From positions 1 to 41,460 of the forward strand of contig DASTAE010000173.1 of NCBI GenBank assembly GCA_035712985.1: a stretch of DNA of 41,460 bases. The letters are read 5' to 3'. Numbering within the stretch: the stretch's first letter is position 1; each line of letters begins with the position of its first letter. A program made the position numbers and the translations under genes. Of this stretch, positions 1 to 7,389 are shown one piece after another. This DNA comes from Actinospica sp035712985. Lineage in GTDB: Bacteria > Actinomycetota > Actinomycetes > Streptomycetales > Catenulisporaceae. The notes below the pieces were generated by a model that searched no databases, was not told the DNA's origin, and was given only the letters and a program-made list of their open reading frames with translations.

Positions 1-66
1 AATCTCTAACGCGCAGCACACAAGCCCACCAACCGGCCGATAGCGGTCAGTAAGGGCTTGAGGTAA

Positions 67-142
<76 letters not shown>

Positions 143-153
143 CGCAGGACATG

Positions 154-183
154 CAGCGGCACTCGACTCATCGAGTGCCGCTG
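154..183. terminator. Perfect hairpin terminator after tRNA-Lys
   Basis: A perfect 13-bp inverted repeat (arms 154-166 and 171-183, beginning CAGCGGCACTCGA) with a 4-nt loop lies 11 nt after the tRNA. It also sits just past the 3' end of the convergent secreted-protein gene ending at 225. It could stop transcription from both sides. There is no clear T-tract, as is common for actinomycete terminators. Confidence 0.75.
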
Positions 184-224
184 ATCTGTTGTTCGGGGCG
201 TTGTCGGGGTGTGCGGGTCGGCCG

Positions 225-845
225 TCAGAGGCAGAGCAGTAGGCAGCCGGCGACGTCCACGTCGTCGATCACCGGGCCGAAGGCGCCGGGGGTCGTGCTG
301 CGGAATCCGAGGGTGGTCTGCGGCCCGGTCGCCCAGAACGTGAGGTACTCGGTCACGTAGCCCATGTCGGTGGGCGCCTTGCCGGTGACGTTGAAGGCGA
401 AGGCCTGCGCGACCTTTCCATCGATCAGCACTTCGCCGGTGCGTACGGCCGGACCGCCGTCGGGGTTTCCGGCCAGGGCGTAGGACACGGCGTACTCCGC
501 GCCGGGGATGGTGGCGAAGGTCTGCGCCACTGCGCCGGCCTGGCCGCCGTCGAGGTCGAGGGACTGCTTGCCGTCGGCGGCTTGCCAGTAGCCGGCGCCG
601 ATCAGGTCGACGTTGCCCGTGGTCACGGTCCACGGCCCGATGGTCTGGCCGGCCGCGAACGTGGTGAACGAGTCGGCCGGGGCGGTGGGCGTCTCGAAGC
701 CGCCGTCGGAGAACCACGAGGCGGCCGCGCTCACGCGGGGTGCGGCGTGGGTGGAGGAACCCGCGGCGGTGGCCGGGGCGATGCCGGTCGTGCCGAGCGC
801 CGCGACGCACAGCGCGGCGGCCGCCAGAGTTCGGGAGACGTGCAT
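225..845 (-). CDS. Secreted choice-of-anchor/DUF642-like protein
   Basis: This 206-residue protein has a typical Sec signal peptide (MHVSRTLAAAALCVAALG, cleavage near ATA-AGS, about residue 28). One beta-rich domain follows, with the pattern DGGFETP...SFTTF..GQTIGPWTVTTGNVDLI...W.AADGKQSLDLDG. That pattern is typical of the choice-of-anchor C / DUF642 group, thought to be a carbohydrate-binding-like jelly-roll. The ATG at 845 was chosen because GGAAGGA (853-859) lies 7 nt upstream and the signal peptide starts there; the longer reading to 992 has no such signal. It ends in an odd CLLLCL tail holding two Cys. Its ligand is unknown. It probably acts outside the cell, with no operon partner. Confidence 0.75.
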   Translation of the reverse strand: MHVSRTLAAAALCVAALGTTGIAPATAAGSSTHAAPRVSAAASWFSDGGFETPTAPADSFTTFAAGQTIGPWTVTTGNVDLIGAGYWQAADGKQSLDLDGGQAGAVAQTFATIPGAEYAVSYALAGNPDGGPAVRTGEVLIDGKVAQAFAFNVTGKAPTDMGYVTEYLTFWATGPQTTLGFRSTTPGAFGPVIDDVDVAGCLLLCL

Positions 846-1008
846 GGGGTAATCCTTCCGGTATGCGAGGCCTGAAAGGCCCGTCACCGGAATGGTTGTG
901 AGTGAGGGTTCTGCCGGACAGGTGGCGCGGGGCAGGCGTTTCCCCAGCTGACGAGCGTATTGGAAGCGCGGACGGATGCGAACGGCGGTCACCCGGGAGC
1001 GCGGCGGG

Positions 1009-1656
1009 CTACTTACACAGGCCGTCGATCTTGTCGGCGTCGGTGAGGACCGCGCCGCTGGCGGTCTGCGTCTGGTCGGTCTGGCTGACGTCGCCCTGCT
1101 GGAGCGCCTGGTAGCCCGTGATGACGGTCAGCAGGTCGGTGTCCATGGTGTCGACGGCGTTCTGCAGGTCCGCGGAGGCGGCGGCCGGCTCGGCCTTCGA
1201 CAGCTGCTGCTCGTTGGTGATCATGTCGTTGACGAGGCCGTTGATGTCGATGTTCGTCAGGGTCGTGTTGTAGTCGGCCCGGTCTTTCTCAATCTGAGCC
1301 TGGTCGGTCAGGACGGTGTTGCGGAACGCCTTCACGGCGGACTCGGCCGTCGGACAGCCGCGGTCCACGTACTTGGGACGGTGCAGCGCCACGTACGCGA
1401 TCGAGCCGGTGCCGACGAGCAGGGACAGGACCAGGCCGACGATGCCGAAGGCGCGTCCGGTGCCGCCGAGCTTGCCCGAGCGGACCAGGCCGACGAGCGA
1501 GAGGATCGCGCCGATCGGCCAGAGGGGGACAGCGAGGACCAGTCCGATCAGGGCCACGGGGTTGGAGTTCGGGCGGTCCTTCTTGGCGGCCGTCGGAGCG
1601 GGGGCGGGTGCCGGGGCCTGGACCGGCTCCGACTCAGAGCCCGGATTCGTGGACAA
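1009..1656 (-). CDS. Small two-helix membrane protein with extracytoplasmic tail
   Basis: This is a protein of about 215 residues. It has a Pro/Ala-rich cytoplasmic N-terminus (PVQAPAPAPAPTAAKK). Two hydrophobic segments follow (NPVALIGLVLAVPLWPIGAILSLVGL and FGIVGLVLSLLVGTGSIAYVAL), in the arrangement seen in DUF4190-type proteins. The C-terminal domain of about 120 residues is helical, with a Cys near each end (GCPTAESAVKAF... and GLCK) that could form a disulfide. The TTG at 1656 is preferred because GGGAGG (1666-1671) lies 9 nt upstream; a second TTG at 1665 abuts that site. Function is not recognised. Gln/Thr/Asp-rich, easily soluble segments suggest the tail faces outside. Confidence 0.65.
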   Translation of the reverse strand: MSTNPGSESEPVQAPAPAPAPTAAKKDRPNSNPVALIGLVLAVPLWPIGAILSLVGLVRSGKLGGTGRAFGIVGLVLSLLVGTGSIAYVALHRPKYVDRGCPTAESAVKAFRNTVLTDQAQIEKDRADYNTTLTNIDINGLVNDMITNEQQLSKAEPAAASADLQNAVDTMDTDLLTVITGYQALQQGDVSQTDQTQTASGAVLTDADKIDGLCK

Positions 1657-1759
1657 CCTGGACAACCTCCCGAGGTACGTGTGACGTCGCCGAGCTTAGG
1701 GTCCGACCACGGATGTCCGCATCGGTGGAAACACGTATGTGATCGCGTAATCGGCCGGA

Positions 1760-1823
1760 GCCGGGGAGCCGGGGAGCCGGGGAGTCGGGGAGTCGGGGAG
1801 TCGAGGTGTCGAGGTGTCGGGGT
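1760..1823. repeat. 8-bp tandem repeat (GCCGGGGA/GTCGGGGA/GTCGAGGT)
   Basis: There are eight consecutive 8-bp units: three GCCGGGGA, two GTCGGGGA, two GTCGAGGT and one GTCGGGGT, with further decay to about 1840. The array lies in the gap between the membrane-protein gene and the 3' end of the CoA-transferase gene. The period is not a multiple of three and no gene covers it, so it is a non-coding microsatellite-like array. Confidence 0.85.
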
Positions 1824-1856
1824 GTCGACGTGGTGGGGTGTCGGCGCGCCGGCGTG

Positions 1857-3308
1857 TTAGAACCTTGGCTCGTCCGTGCCCCAGGCTCCGCCGACCGTCG
1901 GGTAGTCGAGGGAGCGGGTGCGGAGGGTGAGAGCGGGCAGGGGGTAGCGCAGGAGGCCTTGGCGGGTCTGCCGTTCGGCGAGGCAGTCGGCCAGGTCGGG
2001 CTGCGTGCTCGGGGGCGCAGCGGCCGGTCCGCCGAGCGCTGGTAGGGAGTGGGCGGTGCGGGCCAGGTGGGCGTGGACGTGCCAGGTGCCGCCCTCGGTC
2101 AGTCGGCGGGTCACGGCGTGCAGCACGGTCGCCGCGAGGAGGTAACCGGTGGCGTGGTCCAGGGCCTGGGCGGGGAGGGCGCCGGGCCGGTCGCCGGACT
2201 TGTCGCCGATTGATTCGAGGACTGAGATGCCGGTGGCGGCTTGGACGATGCTGTCGAAGCCGCGCAGGTCGCTCCATGGACCGACTGAACCCCAGGCGTC
2301 CAGGGTGGCGATGACCAGGCCGGGGTGCGTCTCGGCGAGGGTAGCCGGGGCCAGGCCGAAGGCGTCCAGCGCGTGGGGGCGGTAGCCGGTCACGAGGACG
2401 TCGGCCGCGTCGAGCAGGTGATGGAGGACTCTGAGTTGGGCCGGGTCGCGGAGGTCCAGTGTCGCCGAGCGCTTGCCCATGCCGTTGTCGAGGTGCTGGG
2501 AGGCGATCTCGGGCAAGTGCGGGGCGTCGATCCGCAGCACGTCCGCGCCGAGCAGCGCGAGGGTCCGGGTCGCCACGGGGCCGGCGATGACGCGGGTCAG
2601 GTCGAGGACACGGAGACCGGCGGCCGGGTGGACGGCGTCGGCGTCGTCGGGCATGGAGGTCGGGCGGGTCGGCGCCGAGGCGACGTGCTCCAGGGCGACG
2701 AGCGGGAGGGTGGCGACGGCCGCGGATTGGGGGTGGGCCCGCCACTGCTCGGGGGTGCGCACGGCGGCGGCGATGCCCTGGTGGGAGCGGATCAGCTCCT
2801 CAGCTTCGAGCGAGGTCAGCTCGGCTAGGCGCGACTCGATGTCCTCGCCGCCCAGTGCGGTGGTCAGGCGCTCGCGGTGGTGCGGGTAGTTCGCGTGGGT
2901 GCGCAGCCAGCCGTCGCGGGTGCGGAAGAAACCGGAGAGCGGTGCGAAGCCGGGGAGCCGCTCGCCGTCCAGGCGCAGGAGTTGGTCGCCCCTGAACGAC
3001 GCGGCCACGCGGCGCGGATCGACCAGCCAGTCGGCGGGTGCGACGCCGCGGGCTTCGGCGAGTGCGGCGGCCGTGCTCGCTACGGCGGCGACCGATCCGA
3101 GCGCCAACTCCGTGGTGGCCAGGCGGGACGGCAACGTGATCGGCGGCGGGGCGGCGGGAAGACCGGCACGAGGATCGATGGAAAGACCGGCACGAGGATC
3201 GACGGGAGGATCGGCGGGAAGACCGGCGCGAGGATCGGCGGGAGGATCGAGGTGCGGCTCGATGCCGAGGGCGGAACGGAATTCGGCCAGGATCCGGTTC
3301 TCGATCAT
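1857..3308 (-). CDS. Family III CoA-transferase (CaiB/BaiF type)
   Basis: This 483-residue protein is likely to move CoA between carboxylic acids; the substrate cannot be told. The hallmark block RVLDLTRVIAGPVATRTLALLGADVLRIDAP sits in the second half. It is followed by GFDSIVQAATGIS and the segment ALDHATGYLLAA, whose Asp fits the catalytic aspartate of the family. The segment LSGFFRTRDGWLRTHANYPHHRERL precedes it, so the domain order looks permuted relative to formyl-CoA transferase. The ATG at 3308 is preferred. An in-frame GTG at 3344 lies inside the hairpin that ends the upstream gene. The N-terminus carries an Asp-Pro-Arg-Ala-Gly-Leu-Pro repeat (DNA 3154-3250). It stands alone, with no thiolase or ligase beside it. 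Confidence 0.8.
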   Translation of the reverse strand: MIENRILAEFRSALGIEPHLDPPADPRAGLPADPPVDPRAGLSIDPRAGLPAAPPPITLPSRLATTELALGSVAAVASTAAALAEARGVAPADWLVDPRRVAASFRGDQLLRLDGERLPGFAPLSGFFRTRDGWLRTHANYPHHRERLTTALGGEDIESRLAELTSLEAEELIRSHQGIAAAVRTPEQWRAHPQSAAVATLPLVALEHVASAPTRPTSMPDDADAVHPAAGLRVLDLTRVIAGPVATRTLALLGADVLRIDAPHLPEIASQHLDNGMGKRSATLDLRDPAQLRVLHHLLDAADVLVTGYRPHALDAFGLAPATLAETHPGLVIATLDAWGSVGPWSDLRGFDSIVQAATGISVLESIGDKSGDRPGALPAQALDHATGYLLAATVLHAVTRRLTEGGTWHVHAHLARTAHSLPALGGPAAAPPSTQPDLADCLAERQTRQGLLRYPLPALTLRTRSLDYPTVGGAWGTDEPRF

Positions 3309-3330
3309 GTCGCCAGTGTCGCGCAGAGAT

Positions 3331-3368
3331 GGAGCCCCGGTCACCCGACGCGGGGTGACCAGGGCTCC
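3331..3368 (-). terminator. Long hairpin terminator after the discoidin/beta-helix gene
   Basis: The arms GGAGCCCCGGTCACCC (3331-3346) and GGGTGACCAGGGCTCC (3353-3368) pair over 16 bp with one mismatch around a 6-nt loop. The hairpin starts 17 nt after the stop of the gene ending at 3386. It overlaps the 5' region of the CoA-transferase gene, which argues that the CoA-transferase is transcribed separately. Confidence 0.75.
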
Positions 3369-3385
3369 GCGTCCCGCGCGCCGGG

Positions 3386-6133
3386 CTAGTTGAAGCTCAC
3401 CACGTCGCTCGGCCCGCCGAAGCTCGTGCCGACCGCCGCTCCCGTTCCGTCGATGACGGACTGGATGCCTCCGGAGCCGTTCAGGAACACCGTGAGGAGG
3501 TCGTTGAACTGGATCCCCGAGGTCTGCGGGGCCTGGAAGGCCATCGCGTTCTCGATCGCGACCCCCTGGCTGAAGTACGAGTAGCTCCCCATGCCGTAGC
3601 CGGTGAAGGTGCTCACGCTGTTCGGCACGTAGAACGCGGGGTAGCCGTTCTGCGTCGCGCTGGACATCCAGGCCGCCTGGCTCGGCACCTCGTAGGGGTT
3701 CTCGTTCTGGTAGAACACGACCTTGCCGCCCTGGCCGTTCCAGACCGTCTCGTACTGCTGGTAGTGCTCCACGGCCAGGCCGTTCGCCTCGACCCGGTCG
3801 CCGTTGACGACCAGGCCGCTGGCCGACTGGTCGCCGGTCCAGCCGCCGGCCCCGGCGCCGTGGTCGGCGCGCCAGGACCAGACGTCGTCGATCAGCGAGT
3901 CGTTCGCGTTGTCCGCGAACGCGGTGGCGACGGTGCCCGCCTCCTCGCCGCCGACGCGGAAGAACACGTCGTCGACGCTGTCCGGGTCGCTCGCGTTGTT
4001 CGCCGTCGAGCCCTCGACGCCCAGCTGCAGCAGCGCGGAGGACTGCGTGGGTCCGGCGTCGAAGATCAGGCCGGAGACGTTGACGCCGGGGACGTCGGCG
4101 ACGGACATCGTGACGTTGCCCGCCGTCGGGATCAGCGTCGCGAAGCCGAGGCCGAGGATCTTCGTGTTCGCGTGCGTCACGTTGATCGTCGACGCGTACT
4201 GGTACACGCCGGGGGTGAACAGCAGGTTGTCACCCGCGGCGAGCGCGGCGTTGATCTGGTCCGCGGTGCTCGACGCGTTGACCACGTAGAACGCGCTCAG
4301 GGGGAGGGACGAACCCGGGGTGTCGCCGTTCGCCCAGCTCGGGCCGTTGGAGTTCGACTGCGCCGAGGGCACGAACACGTTGTAGTTCCCCGACGAGTCC
4401 GTGTAGAGGTACGGCGCCTCCTGGGTCTTCGGGCAGGAGGCCAGCGTCGTGTACGGCGCGGTGCCCCCGCTCAGGCCCGAGTTCGCGGAGAAGCTCTGCG
4501 CGGGTGCGCCCGGGTCGCCGCAGAACACCTGGTTCCAGACGCCGTTGCTCCAGCTGCCGATGTCCGTATTGCGCACGAAGAACTGCTGCTGCGAGCCGTT
4601 GGTCACGCTGTTGCTGAGCTTCGAGTCGGCGATGAAGCCGCCGCTCGCCCAGTCCGGCGACCCGTCGCAGTAGTCCATCAGTGTCAGGTTGCCGTTGATC
4701 TGCACGCGGCGCATCGGGGCTGCCTGCGAGACGGCCCACACGTCGGTGCCGTTGAAGCACCCTGTCATGCCGGTCACGTTGATCGTCAGGTTGCTGACGG
4801 AGCGCCAGAAGTTGTCGGTGGCGTAGCACTGGCTCTGGTCGCCGCCGTTGCACTGGTTGTAGGAGTTGATCGCGCCGTTGATGACGACCTGACCCGGGTT
4901 CTGGCCGAGGCCCGCGACGCTCTCGTAGTAGCCGACGGTGAACACCAGCGGGTTCGCGGCCGAGCCGTAGGTGCCGGGCTCGAACAGCAGCTCGTAGCGC
5001 TGGCTGCCGAACTGGTTGCCGGCCTGCGCGTTCGAGATCGTGTTCACGGTGCTCAGGATCGAGCTCACCGACTCGCTCGGGGTGAACACGTACACGTTCG
5101 CGCCGAGGCTGCCTCCGGTCGCCGGCGCCGCGGGCAGCGTCGTGGAGGAGGCCGAGTCGGAGACGGTCACGTTCGTCAGCGACCACCAGTTCGTGGCCGC
5201 CGAGGCCGTCAGCAGAATCCTGATGTAGCGCGCCTGCTGCATGGAGAACGTGGCGCTCTCGGGTGAGGCGGTGCCGGTGCCGAAGTAGACCGGGGTGAAC
5301 TTCGTCCCATCGTTGGAGACCTCGACGTCGTAGCCGCGCGCGTAGTCGCCGGTGTTGCCGCCGGAGCTCAGTGAGACCTGGTTGAAGGTCTGCACCGAAC
5401 CCATGTCGGCCTGCCACCACATGCCCGGCACCTGAGCCGCGTCCGAGCTGAAGCGCGCGCCGGTGTTCCCGCTGATCGCGTTCTGCGGGGCGTCGCCGGC
5501 CGGGGAGTTCGTGCTCGAACTCGCGGTCCAGCCGGCCTCGGACAGTGTCCCGCTGCTACCACCGGAGCCTCCGGAGCCGCCGCCCGAACCACCGGAACCG
5601 CTGGTGTACGCCGTGAAGTTCACCATCGACCACCAGTTGGTGCTGACGGCGGTGGTCAGCTGAACCCTGATGTACTGCGCGGTCTGCGTGCTGAAGGCCG
5701 CCGTCACCGGGTTCGCGGAGCCGGTCCCGGTGTAGACGGTGCTGAAGTCGGTGCCGTCGCTGGAGACCTCGACCTCGTAGCCGTGCGCGTAGTCCCCGGC
5801 GTAGCCGCCGGAGTCCATCGTGATCTGGTCGAAGCTCTGCGCGGAGCCGAGATTCACCTGCCACCACATGCCCGCCGCCTGATCGGCGTCGGAGCTGAAG
5901 CGCGCGCCGGTGTTCCCGCTGATCGCGTTCTGCGGGGCGTCGCCGGCGGAGGAGTTCGTGTTCGAGGACGCGACCCAGCCGGTTTCGGAGAGTGCCGTCT
6001 GCGTCGCGGCCGACGCGGAGGACGCGGCGAGCACCGGGGCGAGCGCCACCAGGCCGAGACCGGTGGCCGCGGCCACGGAGAGATGGGCGGCCCGGCGCGT
6101 CGCGGCGCCGACCAGTCGCCTTCGTCTGGTCAT
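3386..6133 (-). CDS. Secreted double-discoidin beta-helix glycosidase, probably beta-1,3-glucanase
   Basis: This 915-residue exported protein has a signal peptide (residues 1-42, twin-Arg-rich start MTRRRRLVGAATRR). Two F5/8 type C (discoidin, CBM32-like) domains follow at about 45-180 and 200-332, joined by a Gly/Ser linker. A catalytic region of about 570 residues begins at LGANVYVFTP. It has the repeated loops FEPGTYGSAANPL, LLFTPGVYQYASTINV and WRADHGAGAGGW, typical of a right-handed beta-helix. The family often carries misleading database names such as adenylyl cyclase. From its fold and the GH64 neighbour I infer a GH55-like exo-beta-1,3-glucanase, but the exact family is uncertain. The two discoidin modules are a tandem duplication with a 447-bp period. 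A LacI-type palindrome lies 37 bp upstream. Confidence 0.7.
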   Translation of the reverse strand: MTRRRRLVGAATRRAAHLSVAAATGLGLVALAPVLAASSASAATQTALSETGWVASSNTNSSAGDAPQNAISGNTGARFSSDADQAAGMWWQVNLGSAQSFDQITMDSGGYAGDYAHGYEVEVSSDGTDFSTVYTGTGSANPVTAAFSTQTAQYIRVQLTTAVSTNWWSMVNFTAYTSGSGGSGGGSGGSGGSSGTLSEAGWTASSSTNSPAGDAPQNAISGNTGARFSSDAAQVPGMWWQADMGSVQTFNQVSLSSGGNTGDYARGYDVEVSNDGTKFTPVYFGTGTASPESATFSMQQARYIRILLTASAATNWWSLTNVTVSDSASSTTLPAAPATGGSLGANVYVFTPSESVSSILSTVNTISNAQAGNQFGSQRYELLFEPGTYGSAANPLVFTVGYYESVAGLGQNPGQVVINGAINSYNQCNGGDQSQCYATDNFWRSVSNLTINVTGMTGCFNGTDVWAVSQAAPMRRVQINGNLTLMDYCDGSPDWASGGFIADSKLSNSVTNGSQQQFFVRNTDIGSWSNGVWNQVFCGDPGAPAQSFSANSGLSGGTAPYTTLASCPKTQEAPYLYTDSSGNYNVFVPSAQSNSNGPSWANGDTPGSSLPLSAFYVVNASSTADQINAALAAGDNLLFTPGVYQYASTINVTHANTKILGLGFATLIPTAGNVTMSVADVPGVNVSGLIFDAGPTQSSALLQLGVEGSTANNASDPDSVDDVFFRVGGEEAGTVATAFADNANDSLIDDVWSWRADHGAGAGGWTGDQSASGLVVNGDRVEANGLAVEHYQQYETVWNGQGGKVVFYQNENPYEVPSQAAWMSSATQNGYPAFYVPNSVSTFTGYGMGSYSYFSQGVAIENAMAFQAPQTSGIQFNDLLTVFLNGSGGIQSVIDGTGAAVGTSFGGPSDVVSFN

Positions 6134-6169
6134 GGAGCGTGTCTGCCTTTCCTTGAGGACTGCGGGACG

Positions 6170-6183
6170 GGAGAGCGCTCTCC
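6170..6183. promoter_or_regulatory. LacI-family operator palindrome (GGAGAGCGCTCTCC)
   Basis: This perfect 14-bp palindrome lies 37 bp upstream of the beta-helix glucanase start and 86 bp from the end of the adjacent LacI gene. The same core recurs at 9223-9242 before the GH64 gene. The GAGCGCTC centre resembles the known CebR/CelR-type operators of cellulolytic actinomycetes. Assigning it to the neighbouring LacI protein is inference. Confidence 0.75.
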
Positions 6184-6238
6184 GAGCGGTAGTGAACTCC
6201 TCGCCTCACGGGTCGTCAAGAAGCGGCGGGGCGGATCC

Positions 6239-6252
6239 GGTTCCGAAACCTG
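6239..6252 (-). promoter_or_regulatory. Second shared upstream element (CAGGTTTCGGAACC)
   Basis: Read on the minus strand this is CAGGTTTCGGAACC, identical over 14 bp to 9290-9303 on the plus strand. It is a near-palindrome with a CG centre, typical of LacI-family sites. It lies about 69 bp upstream of the GAGAGCGCTCTC operator of the beta-helix gene. It may be a second operator or an upstream half of a looping pair. Confidence 0.45.
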
Positions 6253-6268
6253 GCCGCGAACGCGAAGG

Positions 6269-7324
6269 TCAGGCGGACGCGCGCACGACGAGGGTGGGCT
6301 CGAACTCCGTCGAGGCCACCGGAAGCTCCGGGCGGTCCAGCCGGTCGAAGAGCAGCCGGGCCATCTGCGCCGACATCTCCTCCACCGGCAGGTGCACGGT
6401 GGTCAGCGCGGGGCGGCAGAGCATGGCCGCGTGGTGGTCGTCGAAGCCGATCACGGCCACGTCCTCGGGGATCCGGCGCCCGCGCTCGTGCAGCACGGTG
6501 ACCGCGCCGAGCGCCATCAGGTCGTTCGCCGCGAACACGCCGTCGAGGTCGGGGTGCTCGTCGAGCAGCCGCTCCATCGCGGCGCTGCCGCTCTCCTGGG
6601 TGAAGTAGCCCTCTGCGAAGGGGATGTCGGTGAATCCGTGCTCCGCCATGGCGTCCCGGAAGCCGTCGAGCCGGTCGCGGCCCGCGGACATGTCCATCGG
6701 CCCGGCGATCGTCGCGACCTTGCGGCAGCCGCGCGCCGCGAGGTGCTCCGCGGCCAGCCGGGCGCCGACGCGCTGCGGGGCGTCCACGTAGCTGATCTTG
6801 AGCGGCGTGCCCGGCTTCTCGGAGAGCACCGCGGGCAGTTCGGCCTCGGTGAGCATCCGGGGCAGCGGGTCCTGCGCGTGCGAGGAGATCAGCAGCACGC
6901 CGTCCACGTGGCCCTGCCGCAGGTAGCCGACGAGCTGCCGGCGCATCTCGTCGGTCTCCACGAACATCAGCACCAGGTTGACGCCGCGCGGCCGCAGCAC
7001 GGAGAAGAGCCCTGATACCACGCGGCCGAAGTAGGGGTCGGTGAACACGCGGCCGACGAAGGCGTCGTCGGCCGGCGCGGTGCGGGCCTCGCCCTCGGAG
7101 ACGACCAGGGCCACGGAGTTGGTGCGCCGGGTGACCAGCGAGCGCGCGGCCTGGTTCGGCACGTAGCCGGTCTGCTCGACGGCGGCGCGCACCACCTCGG
7201 CGATCTGCGGATCGACGTTGCGGGTGTTGTTGATCACCCGCGACACGGTCGCGCGGGAGACCCCCGCCACCCGCGCGACGTGTTCGAGTGTCGGCGCGGA
7301 CGGCGGGGTCCCGTTGGTATCCAC
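6269..7324 (-). CDS. LacI-family regulator of the beta-glucan/galactan block
   Basis: This is a repressor of about 351 residues. The N-terminal helix-turn-helix and hinge read TLEHVARVAGVSRATVSRVINNTRNV. A periplasmic-binding-protein-like sensor domain follows (VFTDPYFGRVVSGLFSVLRPRG, GVLLISSHAQDPLPR, VAVIGFDDHHAAMLCRPALTTV). It sits between two secreted glycosidase genes that each carry the same palindrome upstream, so it probably represses both until a beta-1,3-glucan or galactan oligosaccharide appears. An in-frame GTG at 7342 exists, but neither start has a Shine-Dalgarno. A TACAAT hexamer ends 7 nt before the GTG at 7324, which suits a leaderless transcript, so 7324 was chosen. The effector is unknown. 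Confidence 0.85.
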   Translation of the reverse strand: MDTNGTPPSAPTLEHVARVAGVSRATVSRVINNTRNVDPQIAEVVRAAVEQTGYVPNQAARSLVTRRTNSVALVVSEGEARTAPADDAFVGRVFTDPYFGRVVSGLFSVLRPRGVNLVLMFVETDEMRRQLVGYLRQGHVDGVLLISSHAQDPLPRMLTEAELPAVLSEKPGTPLKISYVDAPQRVGARLAAEHLAARGCRKVATIAGPMDMSAGRDRLDGFRDAMAEHGFTDIPFAEGYFTQESGSAAMERLLDEHPDLDGVFAANDLMALGAVTVLHERGRRIPEDVAVIGFDDHHAAMLCRPALTTVHLPVEEMSAQMARLLFDRLDRPELPVASTEFEPTLVVRASA

Positions 7325-7331
7325 GAGTGTG

Positions 7332-7337
7332 ATTGTA
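7332..7337 (-). promoter_or_regulatory. Candidate -10 (TACAAT) of the LacI gene
   Basis: TACAAT on the minus strand is followed after 7 nt by the GTG at 7324, the spacing expected when the transcript starts at the start codon. A -35 is not clear. GTTTCGGTAA at 7348-7357 just upstream weakly resembles the CAGGTTTCGGAACC element and could allow autoregulation. Confidence 0.4.
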
Positions 7338-7389
7338 GCCACGCACCGTTTCGGTAATGCGGGGCCGCTTCATCCCTCGCGGCAGCCGG

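Noticed and set aside
1760..1823. G-rich array as a replication origin or iteron set
   Set aside because: Units are 8 bp, GC-rich and non-palindromic, with no DnaA boxes, AT-rich region or replication gene nearby.
1857..3344. GTG at 3344 as the CoA-transferase start
   Set aside because: It lies inside the 16-bp-arm hairpin that ends the upstream gene. ATG 3308 fits the first helix MIENRILAEFRSALG better.
3764..5266. Plus-strand 500-codon open frame opposite the beta-helix gene
   Set aside because: It is a Val/Arg/Asp-rich antisense shadow without motifs. The minus-strand gene has a signal peptide and clear domains.
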